Assembly (NCBI GenBank): GCA_902579925.1
Contig: CACHIS010000001.1
Location: 62,001-126,000, forward strand
DNA from: an uncultured Pelagibacteraceae bacterium
GTDB taxonomy: Bacteria; Pseudomonadota; Alphaproteobacteria; Pelagibacterales; Pelagibacteraceae
Length of the DNA stretch: 64,000 nt
Direction: 5' to 3'
In this document: in pieces, positions 36,996-44,656 of the stretch
Position numbering within the stretch: the stretch's first letter is position 1
Layout of the letters: each line of letters starts with the position of its first letter
Made by a program: the position numbers and the translations under genes
The notes under the pieces: generated by a model
Databases searched by the model: none
Told to the model about the DNA's origin: nothing
The model's input: the letters and a program-made list of their open reading frames with translations, nothing else

Positions 36996-37697
36996 TTATC
37001 TTGCAAGTTTGATAAAGATATCACCCATGCCCGCCTCTAAATTTTCTATAGGGGTATTATTTCTAAATTCGCAAAATCTTCCAGTTATCTGATGACTTTT
37101 TACAAAATCTATCTCGTCCTTTTCACAGCTTTTCCCATTATGTAGTAAACCTATTACTATTCGATCTTTGATACTGTAGACTTGTTTATCATTAATTTTA
37201 TCACCATCACAAAAATAATCTTTATTTACTCTGTTTGGAAAGTCTTGTTTTTTGCAGGGATTTTTAATTGTAAAAACAAAAAACTCTTTTACTTCATCGC
37301 TAAACTTATGTCTCATCTTTTGAACCTCGGAGTATTTCATAATATCACATGAACATGGGATACAGCATTTATAGTAGCTACCACAAATCTTATTTTTAGT
37401 TTTTCTTTCTTTAACAAATATAAAATCTGGCTGACTGTTAGGATCAATTAATGAGCCAGATACAGCACAATATAATTTATTGTACTCAATAAAATCTTTA
37501 TAAGTAATATCTTTATCAATTATATATTTAAAGAATTTTGGGCCTGCAGCATTTCTATTTTTATCTGGAAATATTCTTGACCAGTCATTAATCAAATCTT
37601 TGTAATAGTTTTTTTCTGATGAATTTGAGATACTTGAAAAAGACAAAACTAGAGTAATAATGACCGATGTCTTAATTATATTTTTTAAAAATCTCAT
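36996..37697 (-). CDS. Cysteine-rich secreted protein, unknown
   Basis: A 233-residue protein with a signal peptide (about residues 1-27, ending SISNS). The mature part carries about a dozen Cys, including a dense cluster read CGSYYKCCIPCSCDIMKYSE near residue 105 and further single Cys (NPCKK, YFCDG, KSCEKDE, RFCEF). Such a set suggests disulfides or metal binding in the periplasm. No family is recognised. It is followed by the 48-residue basic protein gene. Confidence 0.7.
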   Translation of the reverse strand: MRFLKNIIKTSVIITLVLSFSSISNSSEKNYYKDLINDWSRIFPDKNRNAAGPKFFKYIIDKDITYKDFIEYNKLYCAVSGSLIDPNSQPDFIFVKERKTKNKICGSYYKCCIPCSCDIMKYSEVQKMRHKFSDEVKEFFVFTIKNPCKKQDFPNRVNKDYFCDGDKINDKQVYSIKDRIVIGLLHNGKSCEKDEIDFVKSHQITGRFCEFRNNTPIENLEAGMGDIFIKLAR

Positions 37698-37848
37698 TTA
37701 TTTAGATTAAAATTTATGGTTAAAGTTCAGTCTAGATTAATAGTTGTAACTTTCTAGTGTTAAATATAAACAATATGAAGTTTTTGTTTAAACATTTGTC
37801 GCACTAAATTAACCTTTTAAATTATTAATTTTTATATATCTAAAAGAA

Positions 37849-38322
37849 ATGAAAAAAATTAGTTCAATTATCTGTTTACTAGTAATGATTTTCGTACCAA
37901 CGATTACATTTGCAAATATAATTAATCAACTTAATGAGACTGGCAAGTTTACTAAATTAAATGAAACACTAACTAAGTCGGGTTTAGATAAAAATCTAGA
38001 GGGCGATGGGCCATTTACAATTTTTGCACCATTAGATGATGCATTTGCTGCAATTAGTGCACAAACATATTACGGCCTCTTAAGAGAAGAGAATAAAGAA
38101 AAATTAGTAAACATCTTAGGAAGACATGTTTTTTCAAAAAAAATAACTTCTTCAGAAATAAACGGTGAAATAAAAATTAAGGCAATTAATGGTGAAGAGA
38201 TAACGATTAAAAAGGTTAATGGAATTGTATATATAAATGAGGCTGAAGTTGTAACAGCTGACATTGAAGCTCTAAATGGTGTAATCCATTTTATAAATAG
38301 AGTTCTGCAACCTTTAAATTAG
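37849..38322 (+). CDS. Fasciclin-domain secreted protein
   Basis: A 157-residue single FAS1 domain after a signal peptide (residues 1-22, ending TFAN). Motifs are GPFTIFAPLDDAFAAI near residue 51, LGRHVFSKKITSSEI near 82 and the terminal NGVIHFINRVLQPLN. FAS1 proteins are adhesion or pigment-associated proteins. It stands alone, with 151 bases upstream divergent from the Cys-rich gene, and its 3' end abuts a convergent gene. Confidence 0.9.
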   Translation: MKKISSIICLLVMIFVPTITFANIINQLNETGKFTKLNETLTKSGLDKNLEGDGPFTIFAPLDDAFAAISAQTYYGLLREENKEKLVNILGRHVFSKKITSSEINGEIKIKAINGEEITIKKVNGIVYINEAEVVTADIEALNGVIHFINRVLQPLN

Positions 38323-39753
38323 TTATTTTTGATTTAAAACAATTGTTTCGTTTAATTTTTTGATAGAAATCGTTTCATTTTCACCATTAGTCCATCTAAC
38401 CTGAATTTTTATATTTTTCTCATTTTCTCGAATTCCATAGTGAGCCACTGGCTCCATTTGGCAAAGATAACCAGATCCAGAGTCAATTGTTTTAGAATGT
38501 TTTCTCAAATTTGAAAATAATGTCACTGTTGCTCCTCTTGCAGGCGCACCATATTTATTTAAAGGTTTTATTCTTAAATATTTATTTTGAGGATTTACTT
38601 TTGCTTTATACAAGGACAATGGCTGATCAAAACTTTCTCCGTGTGAAACTAATAACTCTAGAACACCATCATTATCTATATCAGCAACTGCTGCTCCAGT
38701 TCCATATCCATTTGGCTCTAAACCAGTATCTAATGGTATTTGCTCAATCACACCATTATCTAATATTTTAAAAAGTTTATTAGGTTCACCAATGTTGTTC
38801 ATGAAGACTTCATCATAACCATCATTATCTAAATCAGCTGAAATAACAGTTCTTATTCTTGATGGCTCATCAAAAGGTGGCTTGGCTATATCTTGAAAGA
38901 TATTATCCTTTAACACATAGGCTCTGTGAAATCCTCCCCAATTTCCATTTAAAATGTCCAATCGTCCTCTATAATAAATATCAGACAAAGCAGTTCCTCT
39001 CCCATTTTGAAGAAAATCTTCAACTCTATATTCGTTTGCAACGTCTAAAAATTTACCCTCATTGTTTTTATATAAAAAATTTGCTCCTCTTTCATTAGCT
39101 GCAAACACATCAATTTTATCAGAAATAATATGTCCAGCTACAACAGCACGACCGCCAGTGACCTTTGCAAGATTTAATTGAACAGATTTATCAACTATTG
39201 TCTCGTCACTATATTCATAAAATCTAGTTGGTCCTCCATAATTAGCAACATAAACACCATAATTTCCATCACCTTTTCTGTCGACACAGGCAACTGATCT
39301 GCCAGCAGTTAAATTAAGATCTCTCTGATTTTTTTCAATTTCAAATAAATCTACGTACTTATCTTTTTCTAAATCGATAAGTCTGTCCGAATATTTTTTT
39401 GTACCACTATATGTATCAGTGTTAAGAAAATATATTTCTTCATATCCATCTTTATCTATATCGCATGCAGCGACCCCAATAGTTCTCCTAAACTCATCTG
39501 TAAATTTTTTTTGATTTACAATATTGATTAATTTTCCATCCTCATATGATAAAGCTAAATTCAAATAACCAAATCCTGTGACTACAAAATCAAAATTTCC
39601 ATCTTGGTTTACATCAGTTACAGAAACTCCATAGCTAAGTCTTTTGGGATTATCAACAATTTGGTTTGTTATATCCTCAAAAAAATCAGCATATAGACTA
39701 TTTGGGATGAATAGAAAAAATAAAACTACTATTTTTTTTAAATATTTTATCAT
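38323..39753 (-). CDS. FG-GAP repeat/ASPIC-UnbV domain secreted protein
   Basis: A 476-residue beta-propeller-type protein from ATG 39753. An upstream open stretch to 39798 is poorly conserved-looking and Lys-rich, so I reject it. A signal peptide (KYLKKIVVLFFLFIPNSLYA) leads to FG-GAP repeats with DxNxDGxxD motifs: DVNQDGNFDFVVTGFG near residue 43, DIDKDGYEEIYF, DLDNDGYDEVFM, DIDNDGVLELLVSHG. The C-terminal VRWTNGENETISI is the ASPIC/UnbV end. It is probably extracellular or periplasmic and Ca-binding. The DUF4174-like gene upstream ends 1 base before this start. Confidence 0.88.
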   Translation of the reverse strand: MIKYLKKIVVLFFLFIPNSLYADFFEDITNQIVDNPKRLSYGVSVTDVNQDGNFDFVVTGFGYLNLALSYEDGKLINIVNQKKFTDEFRRTIGVAACDIDKDGYEEIYFLNTDTYSGTKKYSDRLIDLEKDKYVDLFEIEKNQRDLNLTAGRSVACVDRKGDGNYGVYVANYGGPTRFYEYSDETIVDKSVQLNLAKVTGGRAVVAGHIISDKIDVFAANERGANFLYKNNEGKFLDVANEYRVEDFLQNGRGTALSDIYYRGRLDILNGNWGGFHRAYVLKDNIFQDIAKPPFDEPSRIRTVISADLDNDGYDEVFMNNIGEPNKLFKILDNGVIEQIPLDTGLEPNGYGTGAAVADIDNDGVLELLVSHGESFDQPLSLYKAKVNPQNKYLRIKPLNKYGAPARGATVTLFSNLRKHSKTIDSGSGYLCQMEPVAHYGIRENEKNIKIQVRWTNGENETISIKKLNETIVLNQK

Positions 39754-39754
39754 C

Positions 39755-40288
39755 TTAATTCTCACTTTTTTCATTTTTATATTTTTCCATCCAATCACTA
39801 AATATTTTTATGGCATCCTCCATCTCCCTAGTTTTGTTGGGATGATTTTTTGCTCTACCTAGCATAGTTGCGATGACATTTACCTGATACTTAATTGAAC
39901 GATTTTTAATAGTTTTAATTGTGTAATTAGCTTTTTCCATGTTTTTAAATCCCAGGCCTTGAGTAGTGGTTTTAGGATTATAATCTGAATACAGTGATAA
40001 ATTTATAGGTTTAAATTTTTTACTCAGTGGCATTTTGTCTATGATTTTAAACAATATTTTATAATTAAGTTTATCCATCATCTTTTTAGATTTTCCATCG
40101 AAACCAATTAAATTAATAGAAGATTTTTCTTTCTTATTAATTTTACAAATTAATTTTACATGTCTTTTATGGAAATCTTTTATTTTAGCTTGATATTTTT
40201 TTTTTACTTCTAGATATATTTTATCTTTATAATTTGGTGCAGAAACAAGTAAAATTCTACTTTTCCATTTATACTTTTCTAGGTTCAT
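39755..40288 (-). CDS. DUF4174-like domain fused to an uncharacterised domain
   Basis: A 177-residue cytoplasmic-looking protein without signal peptide. Residues 1 to ~90 follow a DUF4174 pattern (LEKYKWKSRILLVSAPNYKD then a thioredoxin-like alternation ending NLIGFDGKSKK). Residues ~95-170 (PINLSLYSDYNPKTTTQGLG then ANYTIKTIKNRS, QVNVIATMLGRAKNHPNK and a final helix) are a second unit that I know only as an uncharacterised protein type. The junction looks like a fusion. It overlaps the DUF2256 gene by 4 bases (ATGA), so it is coupled to the photolyase operon. Confidence 0.75.
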   Translation of the reverse strand: MNLEKYKWKSRILLVSAPNYKDKIYLEVKKKYQAKIKDFHKRHVKLICKINKKEKSSINLIGFDGKSKKMMDKLNYKILFKIIDKMPLSKKFKPINLSLYSDYNPKTTTQGLGFKNMEKANYTIKTIKNRSIKYQVNVIATMLGRAKNHPNKTREMEDAIKIFSDWMEKYKNEKSEN

Positions 40289-40416
40289 ATTTTTTTGCTA
40301 GAACATCTCTTAGAGCAGTACTTAACTCTCTCCCAATTTAGCTTCCATTTTTTTCTCCAAGTGAAAGGTCTTTTACAAATAATACAGATTTTAAAAGGAA
40401 GATTTTCTTTTCTCAC
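40285..40416 (-). CDS. DUF2256 zinc-ribbon mini-protein
   Basis: A 43-residue ORF, GTG 40416 to TGA 40285. It is a complete DUF2256 protein: CIICKRPFTWRKKW near residue 11 and VKYCSKRC near residue 31, with four Cys in CxxC...CxxxC arrangement (C11, C14, C34, C38), probably one Zn site. Its GTG overlaps the photolyase stop (TAGTG) and its TGA overlaps the next start (ATGA), so all three genes are translationally coupled. DUF2256 often sits beside cryptochrome/photolyase genes. Confidence 0.85.
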   Translation of the reverse strand: MRKENLPFKICIICKRPFTWRKKWKLNWERVKYCSKRCSSKKI

Positions 40417-41906
40417 TAAATTGTGTTTTGTTTTATAAATTTTTCTGCAGCAGGGAGAATTAATTTTTTCCTATCAGTTTTCATTTTATCAAAAATTCTA
40501 ACCATCATGGATAATCTAGGATTTTTCAAAAAAAATTTTCTATTTCGATCAATAAATCTCCAATAAAGACCATCCATTGTATTACACCAGTCTCCTTTTT
40601 TAAAATCCATCATTTTCATAAAATAAGCAGATCCACAGATATACGGTTTAGTTGCAAATATCCCACCATCACTGAATAATCCCATTCCGTAAACATTTGG
40701 GACCATTACCCAGTCAGAAGAGTCTACAAACATTTCCATAAACCACTTGTAAACAACATTTGGTTTTATCTCACAAAGATTCATGATGTTGGATAAGATC
40801 ATTAATCTTTCAATATGGTGAGACCAGCCGTGATTAAGAGCATTTTTAATCGCATAATCAAGTGGTGGCAAACCAGTTTTTCCATCATACCAAGATTTTT
40901 TCATTTTTCTATTTTGTTTAAAAAAATTTCCAGTTTCCATTTCATTTGAGTAACTCTGGTAAATTCCTCTCATAAATTCTCTCCAACCAATTACTTGACG
41001 TATGTAACCTTCTAAAGAATTTAATTTAATTTTTTTGCTTTTATGAAAGTCGAGAATTTTTTTGATAATCAACTCAGGCGTTATCAAGCCTAAATTGATA
41101 TAAGGACTTAAAGCACTATGAAATAAGATATTATCCTTTTGATCAACTGCATCCTCATAATCACCAAATAAATTTGATTTTTCTTTTATAAAAAAATTTA
41201 AAAGTTTAATGACATCATTATATTCTGTTACATGCCAAAAATTGTCTGTTGTGCCAGGATGATCCTTAAATAATTTTTCAATAATTGGTTTTAGTTTTTT
41301 TGTGTGGTTTGTTTCATTAATTTTTGGAAATTTTGGAATAGAAATATTTTTAGGTAATTTATTTCTATTATCCTCATCAAAGCTCCATTTACCTCCTATT
41401 GGGTTTCCATCTGGGCCCATTAATATTCCTGATTGTTTTCTAACCTCCTTATAAAAGGTTGCCATAAAGGGTTTTTTTGATTTAGATAAATATTTTTTAA
41501 ATTCCTCTCTCGAATTTAAAAACATCGGAGTTTGAATAATATTCCACTTTATTTTTTCTTTTTTAATGAATTGATTTATTTTTTTTTCAAAGAATTTATC
41601 CTCAATCTCAAAGCTTGAAATTTCTTTTATTTTTTTTGAAATTATAACTTTCTTTAATTTCTTTAAATAATCATCTTTAAATTCTTTATCTTCAATTTTA
41701 ATATATTTTAATTTAAATTTATCCTTTTTAAGACTTTCAGCATGTGACCGCATAGAAGATAAGAAGAGAAGTATCTTTTGTTTATGATGCTTTTCATAAG
41801 TGCACAATTCATAATCTTCAGCCATGAAAAATAGATGGTCTTTTTTGAAGCGATCCAAGTATTTTGATGGAAATAATTGATTTCCCAGTATAAAGAATAA
41901 GTTCAT
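40416..41906 (-). CDS. Photolyase-related protein, (6-4)/FeS-family type without typical FeS cysteines
   Basis: A 496-residue protein of the bacterial (6-4) photolyase/CryB/PhrB family: N-terminal NLFFILGNQLFPSKYL, mid SYGTT-free linker GILMGPDGNPIGGKWSFDEDNR near residue 180, FAD domain IRQVIGWREFMRGIYQSY near 320, HIERLMILSNIMNL near 380, and the C-terminal DSSDWVMVPNVYGMGLFSDGG near 405. The four Cys that hold the [4Fe-4S] cluster in FeS members (YCxxC then ACP before LYW) are replaced by FKKGDWCNTMDGLYW, so the cluster is likely absent. It leads the operon and is divergent from an SDR gene across 27 bases. The exact lesion specificity is not known. Confidence 0.85.
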   Translation of the reverse strand: MNLFFILGNQLFPSKYLDRFKKDHLFFMAEDYELCTYEKHHKQKILLFLSSMRSHAESLKKDKFKLKYIKIEDKEFKDDYLKKLKKVIISKKIKEISSFEIEDKFFEKKINQFIKKEKIKWNIIQTPMFLNSREEFKKYLSKSKKPFMATFYKEVRKQSGILMGPDGNPIGGKWSFDEDNRNKLPKNISIPKFPKINETNHTKKLKPIIEKLFKDHPGTTDNFWHVTEYNDVIKLLNFFIKEKSNLFGDYEDAVDQKDNILFHSALSPYINLGLITPELIIKKILDFHKSKKIKLNSLEGYIRQVIGWREFMRGIYQSYSNEMETGNFFKQNRKMKKSWYDGKTGLPPLDYAIKNALNHGWSHHIERLMILSNIMNLCEIKPNVVYKWFMEMFVDSSDWVMVPNVYGMGLFSDGGIFATKPYICGSAYFMKMMDFKKGDWCNTMDGLYWRFIDRNRKFFLKNPRLSMMVRIFDKMKTDRKKLILPAAEKFIKQNTI

Positions 41907-41933
41907 AGCTAAATATAACTAATAAATTTTTTT
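41907..41933. promoter_or_regulatory. 27-base shared divergent start region
   Basis: The photolyase start codon (41906) and the SDR start codon (41934) face away from each other with only 27 A/T-rich bases between. TATAAC-like hexamers can be read on the plus strand and AT-rich boxes on the minus strand, but -35 elements would have to lie inside the opposing gene. Transcripts must be nearly leaderless, or the promoters overlap, which implies linked regulation of the two operons. Confidence 0.5.
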
Positions 41934-42644
41934 ATGTCAGAAAAATATCTAATTTTTGGTGCGACAGGTTCAATCGGATCTAGCTTGGCCGAACAAATGG
42001 TAAATTCAGGATTTAATGTGCATTTAGTTGGGAGAAGCGAAACTGAAACAAAGAATATTTCTGATAAATTAGATTGTACTTTTACAATCGCTAATGTTTT
42101 GGAAAACGGTTTTATAGAAAAAGTTAAAAATGATATTTCAGAAGTTAAGGGTATTGCTTACTGTGTAGGTTCTATAGACCTAAAACCTTTAAGAATGGTA
42201 ACAGAAGAAGATTTTAATAAATGTATGAAATTAAATCTCTATTCAGCAGTTGAGGTAATTAAAGGTTATCAAGAAAGTTTAAAAAAAAATAAAGGATCAG
42301 TAGTTCTGTTTTCAACAGTAGCTGCTCAAAGAGGATTTACTAATCACGCAATAATAGCATCTACAAAAGCGGCTGTTGAGGGATTGACAGTTTCTTTAGC
42401 TGCAGAGTTTGCACCAAATATAAGAGTAAACTGTATTGCTCCAAGCTTAACAAATTCAAAAATTGCAGAACCAATGTTAAAAAATAAAGCTTTGGCAGAT
42501 GGTATAGCCAAAGCTCATCCTTTAAAAAGATTAGGTGAAGGAAAAGACTCAGCTGCTCTTGCAAAATTTCTAATTACCGATGATAGCTCATGGGTTACAG
42601 GTCAAATAATTGCTGTCGATGGTGGAAGATCAAAACTTTCTTAG
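41934..42644 (+). CDS. Short-chain dehydrogenase/reductase
   Basis: A 236-residue classical SDR. The nucleotide motif FGATGSIGSSLAEQM is near residue 8 (TGxxxGxG variant), the Ser-Tyr-x-x-x-Lys stretch is altered: VVLFSTVAAQRGFTNHAIIASTKAAV near 123-148 is split here, with a Ser, no Tyr in the usual place (H-A-I-I-A-S-T-K) and the Lys retained. A C-terminal VTGQIIAVDGGRS is normal. The missing catalytic Tyr suggests altered or no redox activity. It is followed 1 base later by the DUF6356-like gene. Confidence 0.88.
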   Translation: MSEKYLIFGATGSIGSSLAEQMVNSGFNVHLVGRSETETKNISDKLDCTFTIANVLENGFIEKVKNDISEVKGIAYCVGSIDLKPLRMVTEEDFNKCMKLNLYSAVEVIKGYQESLKKNKGSVVLFSTVAAQRGFTNHAIIASTKAAVEGLTVSLAAEFAPNIRVNCIAPSLTNSKIAEPMLKNKALADGIAKAHPLKRLGEGKDSAALAKFLITDDSSWVTGQIIAVDGGRSKLS

Positions 42645-42645
42645 A

Positions 42646-42867
42646 ATGGATTTAGATTTAAAACATCTCAAGAAAATTAATTCATCATGGCTAAAACATT
42701 TTTTATATGCGAGCTATTTTAATTTTTTAGCTCTTTTAGTTTTTATTACTGGTGTAATACATAGTATTTTCCCATGGATCTTTGTTTTCACACCTTACAA
42801 ACTTGCAAAAAAAATTGTTGATGGAACAGAAAAACAGTTTGGCTCAGATACTAAGAAAAGGGATTGA
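42646..42867 (+). CDS. DUF6356-like small membrane protein
   Basis: A 73-residue protein from ATG 42646, 1 base after the SDR stop. It has an N-terminal helix INSSWLKHFLYASYFNFLAL, one membrane segment ending HSIFPWIFVFTPYK and a charged tail. The pattern (SSWxxHxxYA...GxxHSIFPxxF) matches small DUF6356 proteins I recall; the function is unknown. It overlaps the adenylating-enzyme gene by about 47 bases. Confidence 0.7.
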   Translation: MDLDLKHLKKINSSWLKHFLYASYFNFLALLVFITGVIHSIFPWIFVFTPYKLAKKIVDGTEKQFGSDTKKRD

Positions 42868-43531
42868 ATTAAAATCTAGTGGTACAACTGGACCAAAAAA
42901 AAAGATTTATCAGTCACCAGAAAAATTAAAAAGTGCAAATAAAATTGCACGAGAGTGCCAAGAAATTTCTTCCAAAAGTAAAATTTATACTATTTGTAAG
43001 ATGGAACATGCGGGTGGTCTATTAGCACAAACACTCCCTGCTTTTGAAGTTGGTGCTGAGATAAAAATTGAAGAGTTTAATGCTTTTAATTTTTGTAAAA
43101 AAATAAGAAACTTTACACATACACACATTACTCCTGATCATGGCAAAGCCATCTCTCTTACTAAATCGTTCAAAAGTTTAGATCTAAATGGTATTTGGGT
43201 GACATGTGGTAGTGAACCTGTGCAATGGGATTTAATAATTAATTTTGTCAAAAGAGGTTGTAACTTCATGGTAAATTGGGGTATGACAGAAATTGGTCCA
43301 TGTGCGATTAATACAACATTTAAAAATACAGAAAAAGTTTTAGAATATAAAAAAAGATCAATCGAAGGAACTCTAATGGGAGATAATTTATATTGTGATA
43401 CAAAACTTGAAGACGGCACACTCCATGTAAAAGGAGATATAAGTGTGTTTGGAAATAATTGGTTTAATACAAAGGATAAAGTAAAAAAAAATAATAACAA
43501 TGAATTTTATATTCAAGGAAGAGCGGAGTAA
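42821..43531 (+). CDS. Miniature AMP-binding (ANL) enzyme
   Basis: A 236-residue protein holding just the core of an acyl/aryl-CoA synthetase: P-loop KSSGTTGPKKKIYQSP near residue 18, the A5-type WGMTEIGPCA near 153, and a late NTKDKVKK near 219 followed by YIQGRAE. The N-terminal ~150 residues and the C-terminal mobile domain of full ANL enzymes (~500 residues) are missing. It is not obviously broken, as the reading frame is intact. The start is uncertain: ATG 42821 is used, with TTG 42839 as alternative. It might only make an acyl-adenylate. Confidence 0.7.
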   Translation: MEQKNSLAQILRKGIELKSSGTTGPKKKIYQSPEKLKSANKIARECQEISSKSKIYTICKMEHAGGLLAQTLPAFEVGAEIKIEEFNAFNFCKKIRNFTHTHITPDHGKAISLTKSFKSLDLNGIWVTCGSEPVQWDLIINFVKRGCNFMVNWGMTEIGPCAINTTFKNTEKVLEYKKRSIEGTLMGDNLYCDTKLEDGTLHVKGDISVFGNNWFNTKDKVKKNNNNEFYIQGRAE

Positions 43532-43534
43532 AAA

Positions 43535-44599
43535 CTGAGAACCGTAATTAAAACAATTTTTTTTTTTATAATCAGCATTTCAGCTGCGCAATCTGAAAAC
43601 TTTAAATTTCAAAAATTAATCGATTTAAATAGCCCTTGGGGTTCAACTTTTATTAATAACAAAGAGTTATTGATCACAGAGAAAAGTGGATCAATTAAAT
43701 TAATCAATCTTAACACAAAAAAAATTTCTAATATTAATCATAACCTTAATTTTTTAGAGCATGGTCAAGGTGGTTTGTTAGATATTCTTTATAAAAACAA
43801 TTTTGTATATATTTCATATGCTGAAAATAGGGGTGATGGAAAAACAAGCACTTCAATAGCAAAATCAAAATTTAACAAAAAAGATTTTATCTTTAAAAAT
43901 ATTTTTCAAGCAAATCCGCCTATCAACTCTGGATATCATTTTGGATCACGGTTAGCTATAAAAGATAATTTTCTGTTTGCATCTGCTGGTGAAAGAGGAG
44001 AGGGTATGATTGCACAAGATCCTACTAGACATCCTGGCAGTATTATTAGGATAAATATTGATGGTAGTATCCCAAAAGATAATCCAAAATTTCAAGGTAA
44101 ATCAGATTGGCTTCCAGAAATTTATCAAATTGGAATTAGAAATCCTCAAGGTTTAACTTTGTCTCCATATGATGGAAAAATTTATATGAGTAATCACGGA
44201 GCACGAGGGGGTGATTGGTTTGGCGAAGCCAAAAAAGGTGAAAATTATGGATGGAAGATTTTAGGATGGGGTGGAACAAACTATTCGGGCATTCCAATTG
44301 GTCCTAAATGGAAACCAGGATTTACAAAAGCAATACATTATTGGGTCCCGTCTATCGCAACAAGTGCGATAACAATCTATAAAGGGAAAGAATTTAATGA
44401 GTGGAATGGACATGCTCTAATTACTTCACTAAAAGATAAGTCTTTGAGAAAATTAATATTTGATGACATTTTAAATGTGAAAGAAGATATTATCTTTAAG
44501 GATAAAGTTGGGAGAATAAGAGATATTCAAGTACATCCACGTAATGGGAAAATTTACTTTTTAGGTGCAGATGCTCTTTGGTTAATGGAGAAAAAATAG
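43535..44599 (+). CDS. PQQ-dependent sugar dehydrogenase-like protein, CTG start
   Basis: A 354-residue secreted six-blade beta-propeller of the soluble aldose/glucose-sorbosone dehydrogenase type (YliI-like). Motifs are GYHFGSRLAIKDNFLFASAG near residue 129, WLPEIYQIGIRNPQGLTLSP near 189, SNHGARGGDWFGE near 218 and NYGWKILGWG near 237. The signal peptide (RTVIKTIFFFIISISAAQS) lies before every ATG, GTG or TTG. The frame starts three bases after the previous stop, and the only plausible codon with a Shine-Dalgarno is CTG 43535 (GGAG 43525-43528, 6 bases before). ATT 43547 is the alternative. Confidence 0.8.
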   Translation: MRTVIKTIFFFIISISAAQSENFKFQKLIDLNSPWGSTFINNKELLITEKSGSIKLINLNTKKISNINHNLNFLEHGQGGLLDILYKNNFVYISYAENRGDGKTSTSIAKSKFNKKDFIFKNIFQANPPINSGYHFGSRLAIKDNFLFASAGERGEGMIAQDPTRHPGSIIRINIDGSIPKDNPKFQGKSDWLPEIYQIGIRNPQGLTLSPYDGKIYMSNHGARGGDWFGEAKKGENYGWKILGWGGTNYSGIPIGPKWKPGFTKAIHYWVPSIATSAITIYKGKEFNEWNGHALITSLKDKSLRKLIFDDILNVKEDIIFKDKVGRIRDIQVHPRNGKIYFLGADALWLMEKK

Positions 44600-44656
44600 T
44601 TTTTTTAGATACAACTAGGTAATTAATTCTATTAAAACTTTGGTCTAAATAAATTT

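Noticed and set aside
38511-39098. Two plus-strand ORFs of 79-86 residues inside the FG-GAP gene
   Set aside because: They are antisense shadows of the FG-GAP/ASPIC gene and lack any signal or motif.
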